64,000 nt of DNA from Guillardia theta CCMP2712 (taxonomy: Eukaryota; Cryptophyceae; Pyrenomonadales; Geminigeraceae), in the NCBI RefSeq assembly GCF_000315625.1, contig NW_005434587.1:18386-82385 (forward strand), read 5' to 3'. Positions within the stretch are counted from its first letter, which is position 1. Every line of letters begins with the position of its first letter. Below are positions 43,101-54,159 of this stretch, piece after piece. The translations under genes were made by a program, and so were the position numbers. The notes beneath the pieces were generated by a model. The model was not told where the DNA came from, made no database searches, and saw only the letters and a list, made by a program, of their open reading frames with translations.

Positions 43101-45170
43101 CGTATGGAATGAGTTTAGATCGATCACACAGATGGGTTTCCTTGTATCTTTCAACTGATGGACAAGGACGATTCAACTTGGCATGTCCACAATGGAACAA
43201 TCACCTCTGGATCCCAGACTTTCAGCAGTCCACCGAGCCCACAAGTGAAGAGACCGATCCCTTCCACCCACTTCACTGAGGTTACCTGCAAGGTTTTGAC
43301 ATCAGGGGAGCTGATAGCAAGCATTCCAGTTCAGGACAAACCATCGTCTTGTGCGCTTTCTCAATCTTTGCATTCACAACCCCATTCGACCAGATGTAGA
43401 TATCGCCGTTCTCAACCCCAGAGATGGTGTTTCCTCGGGGATGAAACGTCATGCACTTCTGCGACAGAGTCTCTCCCAGATCTCCGAAAAGTCCAACGGC
43501 CATCTCGACCTCAACGTCTCCTGCACATTTCTGTCAGGAAATTAGAGCTCTGCACGAGCAATCGGGAACAACCCATCTCCCAGAACTTGAGATGCTTTTC
43601 TCCGCAAGACGCGAAGGCGCGGTCGCCGTAGGGGTTGAACAAGAGGCAGTCAACAAGGCCTCCATGGCCTTTGGCCTCTCGAACGACTTCCTCTTTCCTC
43701 CAGTCGAAGACGAAGATGGAGTGATCGAGATCCTCTGAAAGAGCGCAGAGGAATTTTCCTGTCCCATTGAAGGACAGCGCTGACACCTGGCGTCGCTTCC
43801 TGCCAAGTGAGAGTTTTGCGAGCACTTGATTTGAGAAGTCAAAGTCTCCACGATACAACGGGATCCTCCAAACATAAATCCTCGGGTTGCGGCCCATCTG
43901 ACCACTTGCAACGATACACCTGCTCGCTATCAGCAGGGAACTTCTTCAATCTTCAAATCGTGCATGTATCACCTGTTCGGGATGTCCCATGTCCTCCAAT
44001 CGTACGGCTTCCCGTCCTCACCCTTGTTGGGGAATTCATCAGTGTGGACAGGCAGGGTCCTCATGTCGGGACTCCAAGATTTCTCAGAGGGGATGTGAAT
44101 TCCCTTGTTGTAGGTGAACCAATGGCTCCACTCCATCAGGGCGTCTGGTCCCAGCGGCTTGTCCAACTCTATCCAAGACCCGTCTCCCCTTTGATGCATC
44201 CTGACAAGAAGAGCCATGGAGGTCACGTCGTCGCTGTGATAGAAGAAGCGTTGGATGTTGTTGAACACGTCGTAAACCACCACTGTGGCTGCGGTGAAAT
44301 ACACAATCTCACCGCTGTACTTGCAGCGATTGTCGATGGTGTCAAAGTATTCCACAAAGTTGAGATTGTTGAGTCCTGGTCCGATGCCGAACAAGTCCCA
44401 ATCCCAACTCGAAGCCCCGTGATACCCATAGACGAAATCCAGAGCAAGATGACTAGAAGGCTCTCGCTGCCACTGCGGATCGGTGTAATCATAGCCATGA
44501 AACTGAGCTGGCGCAAAGACAGAGTTAACGCAGGGACGGTACTTCTCGAGGCCAGCATTTTGAGAGTTTTCCTACCAAAGGATCAGGACATCGGGTCAGT
44601 TTCACACAGATCACTTCACCCATGATTCGATCTCGTCAATCCTGCTGTAGCCAATCTCCCCTTGCTTTGGGACAGCCTCCTTGTCATCGCCAGTATCCAA
44701 CCCGAGCATGACTTTCGTCAGACCTGTTTCTGTGTGCTCCACGGGCTGAAATCGCTTCACGATCCTCTTCTCATATTGGTCACGAATCATGTCCTGCTTC
44801 TTTTTGTCTGCTGTTTGCTCCTCTAAAGACGCTTTGAAAGCCGAGACAAATCTTGAGTTCTTGACATTCTTATCCACTTTCTTGCGAAAGTCGCCGAGCA
44901 AGAACACCTAGACAGCAGGCTGTTAGTATGATCGTTCCCATTTTCACCAATATCAACACACACCGGCTTGCCCTTCACCTTCACTGAGAAGGTAGAACCC
45001 GTTAAGTAGTCATAGTCGATCGGTCTGTGCCTGACCCCAGCGCTGCTCGGCCTTGGGGCAGGAGCCGAGCCGAAAGGTCTGGAGCTAGCTGGTCGAGATA
45101 TCGGACGTTGGAAAGTAGGTGTTTGTCTACGGGTTGTGTCTGCCCTTGTCACCGTTTGTGGCCTTTCCAT
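36162..45170 (-). CDS. EML-type HELP/WD40 protein with unrecognised C-terminal extension
   Basis: EML proteins bind microtubules through a HELP motif and WD40 propellers. The ATG at 45170 starts a Pro/Ser/Arg-rich N-terminus. HELP-like sequence is near 44280-44500 (DFVYGYHGASSWD; GEIVYFTAATVVVYDVF; QRFFYHSDDV). WD units include VSALSFNGTGKFLCALSED, LVDCLLFNPYGDRAFASCGE and HLKFWEM (43500-43800), GDIYIWSNGVV (43400), FTCGLGGLLKVWDPE (43200), TASKDCTVRLWDIND (41830-41880), AFCVRYSPNGRYLAAGLGD (41000) and YVISVGGRDVSIFQWRHV (39300). Exons then continue without a stop: NFLLDDYTLKEYLKEYFMEM (39000), IAEIENSRGERVMKDKDLNE (38900), VIFICNSGAANEGKFFPDR to YGCGRNFFLSYR (37960-38270), WEQSGSKHFLYISAGDP (37430), and GYTQIMHDENSLMTFPNYEM (36380), ending near 36162. 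The extension is not WD40 and was not recognised. A second gene from about 39.2 kb cannot be excluded. Confidence 0.7.
36588..36700. repeat. (CTGCTC)n hexanucleotide repeat
   Basis: About 18 copies of TGCTCC/CTGCTC with two ACTCCT variants, inside an intron near the 3' end of the EML-type gene. Confidence 0.92.
37085..37352. repeat. 270-bp purine tract of GAG/GAC triplets
   Basis: Nearly pure GGA, GAC and AAC triplets on the plus strand, within an intron of the minus-strand EML-type gene. It creates long open frames of E/D or S/L/R, all of which are artefacts. Confidence 0.92.
37687..37760. repeat. (CTC)n microsatellite
   Basis: About 24 uninterrupted CTC units, in an intron of the EML-type gene. 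Confidence 0.95.
39510..39648. repeat. Compound repeat: ATGATAATC dodecamer plus (CAA)n
   Basis: Five to six copies of a CATGATGATAAT unit (39515-39570), a short GAT run, then about 18 CAA triplets (39592-39648) and CATGATCATGATCATCAT at the end. Lies in an intron of the EML-type gene. Confidence 0.92.
40095..40141. repeat. (GGC)n(AGC)n trinucleotide repeat
   Basis: Short GGC run passing into about 12 CAG/AGC triplets, in an intron of the EML-type gene. Confidence 0.9.
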
Positions 45171-46414
45171 CTGTAGAGCTTTGTCAGAAACAGTCTGTTC
45201 AATGAAGCCTTGCTATGTATAGTTCCCTCGCAGGAAAAAAATGAGCTTTGGCAGATGGAGCTGATTGAATTAGAGAGCATGGGCTCAGGGCAACTGGCCT
45301 ACGGAAGGGCTGGAATGCAGTTCCAAGAAAGGAATGAGCAGAACAGCACTGGACAGGAAGGAGAAGCAGTCAGGCAAAGGCAAGGGAGGGAGGCAGAGGA
45401 ACAAGAACGAGCACAAGCGCATAGAACAAAGAGCACAGCGAGAGCGGCATTGGCCGAGAGCATCACAGGCTGCCTTGGCCAAGGGCGGACGGTTTGCGCG
45501 GTTGGGGTCCACAGCATTTTGAAACAATATTGAATCAAAATTTGAAATTCGAGAGAAGAAATTGAACATGCAGAAGAAGAGTAGTGAGCCCCCGATGACT
45601 AGCCGTGTCAAATTCGAGTTCAACCCACCCGGGGTGACCGGGCGGCACAGTCACCGGCACCGTGGCACCGTCCGAGCAGTGAGTCAGTCGGACGGCCGGG
45701 CCTGCCGCCACCAGGCTGCGGTGGCCGGGCTGGTCACCCCACCCGGTTCTCTCTGTCCGTCCAAAGATGCCGCAAAGTGTTGCACAGGCCATACGCACCA
45801 GACTCTCCGGAGGCTTGACCCTCGGACACTCCCGTTTTGTGACGAGGACGATCAGGAGAGTCGAGGAGGCTTGCCCCTGACACTGTCGTATGTCGCACAG
45901 GCCACACAGCAAGAAGACCGTGACAAAAGACAGCGAGAACCTGGCAAACTTGAAACCGTTACTCCTGCCAACCGTTGAACGGTTCACCGTCACGGTTGAA
46001 CGTTGAACTGCCGCGTGCAGTGCTGAGTCCCCCAAACTTGAACTTAAACTTAACTGCGCGCATCCGCTGCCCGCCGCCGAGCGTTCCACACGCCGAGGCT
46101 CTGTTGAGACAGTGCCCCTGCCTTGTGACTCAGTCACGCGCGGCCCGGCCGGGGCCCTGCCAGGAGACAGATATTCGCTTAACAATTTGAAATTCTAATT
46201 TCCCCTTCGAAAAATGGATCCGAGGCTTATCGAACCGCATCCCCACTAAGATCCCACACCCACGAGCGCGGCCGGGTGCGCCATGCGCGGCGATTGAGGA
46301 AGGAGTGCGGACAAAGCAGCAGGAGAGGAAGGGAAGAGGACAGGAAGGAGAGAGGAGCAGGACACAAGCTGGAAGAAGAAGACCTGTTGACCGAGAGAAC
46401 TTCACGTTTGAAAG
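45171..46414. other. Intergenic region with two GC-rich islands
   Basis: The divergent gap between the EML-type and SRP19 genes. Islands near 45625-45745 and 46050-46165 are built of CCGGGC/GTCACC words and repeated AACGGTTCACCG/ACGGTTGAACG motifs near 45970-46005. The minus frame through 45535-46185 has no recognisable domain and follows island composition, so it was not called. Confidence 0.55.
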
Positions 46415-46870
46415 ATGAGTTCGGAAGACGAGGCGAAGACAAGCAGCCTCAGTCAGACTGACATGAAAGGGACAGTAGTTATCTACTCCCCATACATCAA
46501 CAAGTCAAAGACAGTTCAAGAAGGACGTCGAATCTCTCTCAAGGATGCGTGCGAAGATCCCACAGCATGGGAAATCCTCGAAGTTTGCAAGCGATTGTTT
46601 CCCGAAGATTGTGTACAGGGTGAGAACAAAGGATATCCAAGGGACTATGAGGCACAATGGCCTCCCATGAGAGGAAGGATTCGAGTTCGTCTATTCAAAG
46701 ACGGCAAACCCACAAATCCAGAGATAACGACCCGCAAGCAACTTTACAAGAAGGTTGCAGAGCTTATCCCCAAGATAGCGTCGAGGCAGCCTGGCTATGT
46801 GGATCCATACATGCAGGCGCTGCAAGCTGCTTCAGCTGCAAAGGCGAAGAAGAAGGGGAAGAAGAAGTGA
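46415..46870 (+). CDS. SRP19: Signal recognition particle 19 kDa protein
   Basis: A single exon of 151 aa, close to the usual size. SRP19 binds SRP RNA helices 6 and 8 and helps load SRP54. Conserved features: VVIYSPYINKSKTVQEGRRI (the family's YPxYxNxxKTxxEGRRI block), DPTAWEILEVC, then the GRIRVRLF strand (RGRVRVxL in the family), KKVAELIPKIASRQPG, and a Lys-rich C-terminal tail (KAKKKGKKK). No targeting leader, so it is the cytosolic/nucleolar SRP protein. The ATG is the first in the frame and gives the expected N-terminus. Confidence 0.93.
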   Translation: MSSEDEAKTSSLSQTDMKGTVVIYSPYINKSKTVQEGRRISLKDACEDPTAWEILEVCKRLFPEDCVQGENKGYPRDYEAQWPPMRGRIRVRLFKDGKPTNPEITTRKQLYKKVAELIPKIASRQPGYVDPYMQALQAASAAKAKKKGKKK

Positions 46871-47298
46871 TCTAGAAGTGAGGAAAGCATGTGTGAATCG
46901 TGCTTTGCGCTGGGTCACTTTCGAACAAAACTGCAACAAGAGTGCAAGGATTGCCAAGTGTTGTGAGTCGACGATAGAACGTGAATGAACTTGTTTGCTA
47001 TCTTTTTGTTCTCGAATCGACTTGTGTGCGGTAGGATGTCTGATAGAGCTTATCATGCTGATGACTACCAGCGCATTTGCAACGTGATTAGTGTGTTGCC
47101 ACATCAAGCGACTTGCTAGTTAACATGAATATGATAAGAGAGGCCGCTGTCTAACAGATCCCATCCGATCTTCAAGCCTGTCATGGTTCGATCAGCTTGT
47201 CTACTTGTTCACATCATCCCTTCACCTCGCTCGAAGTTGAGCACGAGTTTCTGTGTGTCAAAGGATGCTGCCTCCCTCCTCCTCGCCTGTCTCGAACG
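46871..47298. other. Non-coding gap
   Basis: 3' flanks of the convergent SRP19 and OGT-like genes. No exon with recognisable content; the last OGT exon could extend into the right part. Confidence 0.5.
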
Positions 47299-50200
47299 TC
47301 ACACCACACCAATGTCGCCGTCCAGGAACATTGAAACCTGCAGTGTCTGACGGAGATTGTGGAGAGCTTTTCTTCCTTCTCCCGCAATCAAACGCCTTGC
47401 AAGCGCCTCGTATTCATCCCTGAAGCCCGTCAGGCAAGGAGAGCCGACTGGTCATCTACATGTTCCTAGCGATGGTAGTGTCGAGGGGCAGAGAGTGTAG
47501 GATGGAGGAAGCCACTCTAGAACTCATCGTCTCCTGGATTTCTTCGATTAGAACAAGACAGGATTATGTTTGTGATGTTTCTTGCCTGAGGGAGAGTGAG
47601 GAGCGGAACTCCAGACCACAAGATGTCAACGGCCGAGGTGTGAGAGTTGAAGACAGGGTTGTCGAGGGAGAGATTTGCGAGAGACTAAGAAAAGAGCGTC
47701 AAATGTCGAGAAGGGGCTGAGGTGCCATGTTGACCTTGATCACAAGGTGTGAACTCCAATCGATCCTGTCAGAGAACAAGATGCGAGATGCAACCTGATG
47801 TGAACTCGAATCAGGACTGAGCACTGTTCGAATCATCTCAAAACAGTTTCATATCTCTGAACATCAGCATCAACAACAAGAGGCAATCCTCGAAAGCATG
47901 CTCATGGACAGTGAAGCATGCTCTATCACGTCATAGTCGCACCTGCTCGCCATAAACATCCGCTTCTTTGCGCAGGTTGTACTCGGCAGTGGAAGGCAGT
48001 CGGAGCAACCACAGGTAAGCATCTGAATGTTGCGATTACAAACGAGCTCGACTCAGATCCTTTGTCTCTTCCTGGAACTGCAGACAGCAGGCGCATCCAT
48101 CTGGCAAACGTTGAAGGATCCACCTGACGAGGTTGTGACGGGAGTGAGGGTGAACAATCAGCTCACTTTGAACAGCTGATTGAAGTTGCAAAGGATCATT
48201 CCTGATGACGTATCAGTTTCCTTCTTGTCAGACCTTCTCGCAGCAGATTTACCTGACGATGGCAGACCATGCGATGTCCGATCTATGTTCCGGTAAGATT
48301 CCGACAAGTCGTCATCTCTCCTCAGCTTCTCCACATCGGAATAAACAGCGTCGGCAAGGTCTGGTACATGTGCTCTGCTCTGCTTGTACTGTTTGCAGGT
48401 GATCACGTGATATTCGAGGAGTGATTTTCACCTCGTTCATGAAGAAGGTGTCTGGAGTACTAAGAATCCTCTCCTACAAAACACCTCGATCATCGGAAAA
48501 GGTTTGCTCAGTATTCTATCTCACCGTGAAGTGATTGTAGAACTCCGGCGGAGTAGCGACTCTGTCTGAAACGAAAAGGTCGATGTACGTTGCTCCTGTC
48601 GAATCATGGCTCCCCATGTACTCGACCTGAAGGAGAGGAACAACAAACAGAGTGGTCAACTCGCTCCCAAGATTGACAATCATCATGATGCACAGCACGG
48701 GTTTACACCACAGCGATCGACCCTCTTCCTCGAGATGTTGTTCAATGTACCTGGATGGGCGCCGGCTTCAAGGACAGCACATCCATCTACCACTTGTGTT
48801 CAGCGTCACCTTGGACTCTTGTTTATACCTGATGGCCAGATGTCCATCCGTTCAAGGTTATCAACACATGCACACCCAGCTTGTTGATCTTTCACCTTGT
48901 CAAAACCTTGACAAATTATCAGCATTCTTCACCTTGCGCGTGAGATCGGAACAAGAGATCTCATGGCCAAGTTTCCCAAGTTCAAAAAAGTTTCCGTCCT
49001 GATAGCGCATCAGTCCGACGAGGGAAGAGAAACTGCAAGTTTGAAGGAGCAGAACACGACAAAGTGATGCGAGTAGCCAAGGCAGCGCAGCATTGGGTCG
49101 TGAACTGGCAAGCCAAACTTCATTTACCGGCACCATTGCAGAGTTTTTCCTCCACCATTCACTTCCATCGTTTCTGCTGAGGGCTAAGAGGATGACATCG
49201 AAACTGCTCAAATTAGAATCATCAGATCGGATGACAAAGAAAAAGAATAGAACACAGACCGCTTCTGATCATGTAGCGAGAACCATGCTTGATGCCCAAC
49301 AGGATGGTCCCCGAGGTCTGTACTCATGTAGGCAATTCTGAGCTTGCTGCTCTTTCCCTTCCCGGCAGGCTTCAGGAGTTGATGAGAATGATCCAGAGCT
49401 CCCAGAATTCTTCTCAGCGGGTTTGTGTTCTTCTGCTCTTCCTGGGCATGTGCTCGGGCGATGTCGAGGTATAAGGTAGCTGTACAGCTAAGAGGTGAGC
49501 GACAGAGTACGGTCAAGTGGGGAGATCGTACGAGAGATGGGAAAGGCCAGCGCGAGGAAGGGCTTCAGCGATGGAGGCTTGCCTTGCTTGATCTGCATCC
49601 TGCTCCCACGGTGAGCTTGTTGTCCTGTAAGTTAAGAGGGAAACCTGGCCATTTCCTCGATTCTTCTCAAATTTTCCTCCCAATTAGCCCATTCACATGC
49701 ATACTTCTGTGCCCACACCATGTTCAAGAACGCTTGCGCGTCGATGGGATCGAGGACTAGCATTTTCTTGTAGACCTGCAGTGGCTTTACCATCAGGAAG
49801 GACGGACGAGGAGCAGCACGGAGAAAGAAACAGGAACCAGCATGTCAGAAGGACAAGTGAACAAGACAAACCTGGATGCAAGAATTCTGCAGTTCTCTCA
49901 TCTCCTTACGAGCCTCGCTGTTCTGATTCGTTACCCGTGCTTCAAGCTGACGATATAAATCCCCGTAGGTGTTCCCAAGATTCAGCAATGTCTGTGCCAT
50001 AAGAAAAATCAGAAACAACAAGACATGCCAGAGAGATGATGTAATGCACAGATCAAATAGTTGAAACAACACTGTGAGGAACTTTCTAGACGAGCAAGGA
50101 ACAAAGATCGTTTGCATTCTTCTACCTGCTGTGATGTAGGGTCCAGTTTCAACGCTTCTTTGTACCTCTCGATGGCTTCACGCATAAATCCTTTTGCGTA

Positions 50201-51413
50201 ATCGACACTGCAAGCTCATCAAACCATCTTCTGCGGTCACACGTAGACATCTCTTCACCTGCCACGAAGAATGCTGGCTTCGACAATCCGTGGATTGATC
50301 TTGTATGCTGCATCGGCCACACGTCTTGTTTCATCGAGCATTCCTAAATCTTGAAACACCTGAACAAGACACTTTCAGTGCCGACACAAACTCTAAATCA
50401 CCTGCTTTCCTGTCCAAGATTGAGCAGCAGATTACAGTTTGTTGGACTGAGTTGCAAGCCAGTTTCAAACACTTTGCGAGCCTTTCGCACAGGTCAGCGC
50501 ACACAGTGTAAGAATCGTGCGCATACACCTCTCTCAACCATCCAGACTGTCTCAGAGCGTTGCCTAGATTGTTTCGAGCATCTTCCAACGAAGGATCGAT
50601 GCTTCATGAGCGTCAGCACGTCAACCAGGAGCTCATGACCTACCGGATCGCGGAGCTGAACATGGCGATCGCCTCATCCATCCTCCTCTCATCGAAGAGC
50701 AGGTTCCCGTAGCTGTACCTGTACCGCGATGACGTCGGATCCAGCCGGATGGCTGCCTTGTAGTTCATCTCCGACTGTTTCCGGAAGTGGCTGCCTTGCT
50801 CGCGCAGCAGAAGGCCGAGGTTGAAAAATCCTTCAGCGCACTCCTCCTGCTCCAGCAGAGCCACGATGCCCTCCTCCCACACCTCGCGGGCCTGCAGAGG
50901 CTCTCCGAGGTTGTAGTATGCCTGCGCAAGGTTGCGATAGACGGCGACAGACGTTGGCTGGAGGCGCTTAGCGACGGCGAAGCTGTACAAGGAGGTCTGA
51001 ACATGGTTGCTTTCAAGCTGAATCACCCCGCGGATCAAGGCGCCTTGAAACCACTGCTCTATGGCGTCAGAAGACGCACTCTCGATGTACTTGAGCGCTT
51101 GTTGGATGTCTCCCGCCTGCCTCGTCACGATGGCAAGGTTGTAGAGGACTTGAGCTCGGCTCATGTCGTTAGGAGCCTGCTGCAGAGCTACTTGGAGACA
51201 GGATTTCGCTCCTGCGACGTCAGAGTTCAAGAGCCTTGAAGCATGGAGAAGTAGCTTCTCCAGGTCCGAATGATCTCTCTTGCTCAGTCCCGGGCAGGCC
51301 AAGTTAATCTGCTTTCCCTTGGCCTTGGATTTCTTGGAGACGCCTTGGCTCAGGATATTGGCAAGAAGGATCAGCAGAACAAGTTCCAGCGCCCTCCTCC
51401 TTCTGTGCAACAT
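47299..51413 (-). CDS. O-GlcNAc transferase-like (TPR + GT41) protein with signal peptide
   Basis: GT41 enzymes (OGT, SEC, SPY) add GlcNAc or fucose to Ser/Thr using a TPR superhelix for substrate binding. The ATG at 51413 gives a signal peptide (RRRRALELVLLILLANILSQG). At least ten TPR-like units follow: AQVLYNLAIVTRQAGDIQQA, SVAVYRNLAQAYYNLGEPLQ, EGFFNLGLLLREQG, SRYRYSYGNLLFDERRMDEA, LEDARNNLGNALRQSG (near 50560) and TLLNLGNTYGDLYRQL (near 49990). The catalytic region has LRIAYMSTDLGDHPVGH (near 49340), VEYMGSHDSTGATYIDLFVS (near 48580), LCNFNQLFKVS (near 48180), STFARWMRLLSAVPG, LRLPSTAEYNL (near 47990), NSHTSAVDILWSGVPLLTLP (near 47620) and a final YEALARRLIAGEG helix. About a dozen exons. 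The 3' end is approximate. Family secure. The leader is unusual because OGTs are normally nucleocytoplasmic; an in-frame ATG at 51785 would bury it. Confidence 0.85.
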
Positions 51414-53601
51414 GCTCTCTTCTTCCCTCTTGTCCCTCCCCTCCGCCCACTTCCCGCAGGGCAGGAGCGGAGGTGGCTGCTCTCGCGCGCGGGTGGCGGG
51501 GGAGTGGGAGGGGAAATCGGGTTTGTGGGATAATATGATTGTACGAGCCGGGCGCGGAGGGGGGGGGGCGCCGCGCGGGACGAGAGGGGAGGGGGGGGTG
51601 GAGCCGCGAGGAGGCCGCGATGTGGCTGGTGGGACGCGATGAGAGGAGAGAAGTAGAGGACAGGTAGAGTGAAGAGAGAAAGTGGTAGGAGGTAGAGGGA
51701 TCAATCTGATATCCTCAGCATTCGTGAGTCCGATGGTTTTCATGAAGGGTGCAGGGACGGGATTAGAATTGGCGATATCCGTCAAAGATCGACTGCGAAA
51801 GGAAGGAGAGGAGAGGAGAGGAGAGGAGAGGAGAGGAGAGGAGAGGAGAGGGGGGCGGTGAGAGAGGAACTAAGGGAATAGCAATCAGGTGGTTGTGAGC
51901 GCGGAGGACCAAGTCAAGTAAAGCTCTGTGTCTACAGGAAGAAGACAGATTTCGATACTTGCAATGAGTTAGAATCATGTGGAAATGCAAGTCGTTGTGT
52001 TTTCTTTACAATTCAAGCACAATAGAGGCCCCAAGAGCCATTCACAGAGATCGTATTCCCCCAGTTAACAACAAAACATACAAGGTTTCTTCTTCCCGCA
52101 TCCCACGAGTCGGATCAACGTCGACAGGATGTCTCAATCAGATACTTAGAATCATCTCAACAACGAAAGCCATTCATGACATCGCATCGCATGCACGTTT
52201 CCACCTGGAGTTTGTGTAGCTTTACTTGAGAAGCCACCTTGATCCGTTGGCGGCCACAGGCCCCACCACGGTCCAGTCACAGTGATGTCGTCGGGGAGCA
52301 CATGCCTCATCCTTTACAGCAGAAAGGGAAGACACATCGTAGCTCCCATAGTCGCTACCTCCAATGGCTGAATCTGATTTCGTTCCCCAGGAGCCAGGCA
52401 AGTCGAAAGGAGCAGCAGCGAGCTGCTTGCAATCGTCAGACCATGCGGAAGAGAACAGAGGCAGGTGAGACCATGGAGATCATGTCGATGTCAGCTTCCT
52501 GTTGGTTCTCAACACTGATTCAGATGCTTGGGAGGCAACCCCTGCGCCAGGAAAGTTATGAGCGCCATGAGGTAGTTATACTGCAACGATGCTACTTGGA
52601 ACAACCTCCTCTCTTTCACGCGCCTGCAGCTACACATACATACCCTTACCCTCTCTCATCATCCCATCCTCCTCCTCGCACCCCGGCGCCCCTCCCTGCC
52701 TCCCGCCCTTCCCACCCATGGCACCTTCCATACCTCTTCGCTCTACCAACCCGCCTCAGAGCATTCACAGGGAGCGCTAGACATGTAGCAGTAGTGTAGT
52801 TGCCGTTGCGACAGCAAAGGAGAGTGAACTTGGAAACTTGCAACGCGGCGATGAACAGTTGTGGAGAGATGAAATCAAGGTACAGATGTTATTAGATGTC
52901 ATAGATGCGATTCATGTCCAAGAGATGACAGACGACCCTCAGTCATGAATAACGTTCCCGCTGGTTTTGATGCACAGCTTATTGGAGAAGAGCATGTTTG
53001 GTAACACCATCCACGGCCTTGCAGAAACTCGACTATAAATGAGTTGTGTTCTTTTTGTGCCTCTAGTTATGTGCAATTCTATGACATGTAAGACAAACGG
53101 CGAACTCTGCCTCATGAAGTATGTAAGTTGAGAAATATGAATAAAATATGGACTCAACTTGATGCGCTACAGCAAGAACTCGAAGGTAAGTGTGTCATAT
53201 CAACAAGTTGCAGAAGGGGAGGATTGCATAAATGGATGGAAAGTTCAGGGCCATGGTCATGTAGCCGACCATCATCTTCTGATCAACACAATAGAGACAT
53301 TGCGATCAACTCAGAAGAAATTACACACAGAGATATCAAATCATACACTACTAACGGACTAAATACTCGGTCGCATGTAGCAACACATTGTCTGAAAAAC
53401 ATGAATAGCACAATTACGCGTATTGTTATGAACATGGTTATTGCATCCAAAGAAATAGTATTTGAAATCCATCAACTTTTTATTTTCAGGAGTTGACCAC
53501 CCATGATCTGCTCCGGATTCCTTGGAAGGGAGCTGATGAACCAACAGTGCACCATGACGTCTCAGCTTGATCCCTCAGTATCCAACAACCTCGAAACCTC
53601 A
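51414..53601. other. 2.2-kb region without recognised genes
   Basis: GC-rich stretch at about 51480-51625 (GCGGGTGGCGGGG, G-runs), a (GGAGA)n repeat at 51806-51851 and otherwise ordinary sequence. A plus-strand frame at 52239-52799 has no domain and mixed composition. No exon set could be assembled on either strand. Confidence 0.5.
51806..51851. repeat. (GGAGA)n pentanucleotide repeat
   Basis: About nine perfect GGAGA units upstream of the OGT-like gene. Confidence 0.93.
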
Positions 53602-53772
53602 TCACTTAAACTTCTTGGTCTCGGTGAACAGCACATGCTGCTTGACAACGGGGTCATACTTTCTAAAAGTGAACTTCTCAGGAGTCCTCCTGGGGTTCTT
53701 CCTGGTGAGATAGAAGTACCCTGTTCCAGCCTGGCTCATCAACTTGACAAGAATACTCTTCTGCTTCGCCAT
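53602..53772 (-). CDS. Ribosomal protein bL33, mitochondrial type
   Basis: A 56-aa intronless frame starting [20 protein letters not shown] and ending TETKKFK. It matches bL33 throughout: the [17 protein letters not shown] core, a [12 protein letters not shown] segment and HVLFTETKK. The Cys pairs of zinc-binding bL33 are absent, as in mitochondrial and proteobacterial C-minus forms. An upstream in-frame extension exists but looks unrelated, so the internal ATG at 53772, which gives the canonical N-terminus, was chosen. Component of the large mitoribosomal subunit. The short basic N-terminus could serve as import signal. Confidence 0.9.
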   Translation of the reverse strand: MAKQKSILVKLMSQAGTGYFYLTRKNPRRTPEKFTFRKYDPVVKQHVLFTETKKFK

Positions 53773-54159
53773 GACTCTTCTGTCCCGCCCCTCCTCTCCT
53801 TCAAGCCTGGTTTCCTCGCTCGCGCCGTGCCCTATCCCACATCCCCCCTCATACTCCAGATTATATAATTTATAAATAGTTTTAATATCAATTATTTCAT
53901 TGTGTTTGTACTGAGGTGATGGTACTGAGGTCAAATTAGTACAGTTTGTGGGATTTAAAAGGGATTTATCAGTTAGCTAGGGAGCCCGGTGACACACGTT
54001 CTATCTTTCAATACACCCCTAACTTTTCTGGTAAATCATGGGGTCATATAGAGTAAAAGACACAGACCATGCATCTAACATACACACACACAGGCAGCAT
54101 AACCACAGTAGAAGTAGAACTGAAAGTAGAAATCCCCTGGCCACGAACTTGGAGTAGCC
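53773..54159. other. Non-coding gap between divergent bL33m and HNH genes
   Basis: AT-rich (ATTATATAATTTATAAATAG near 53860) and probably the shared promoter region. No exon was seen. Confidence 0.5.

Noticed and set aside
45535-46185. Long minus-strand open frame (216 aa)
   Set aside because: It follows the GC-rich islands, has no domain, leader or splice support, and spans the presumed promoter of SRP19.
52239-52799. Plus-strand 186-aa open frame
   Set aside because: Its composition changes along its length (S-rich to P-rich), and it has no recognisable domain and no supporting neighbour exons.
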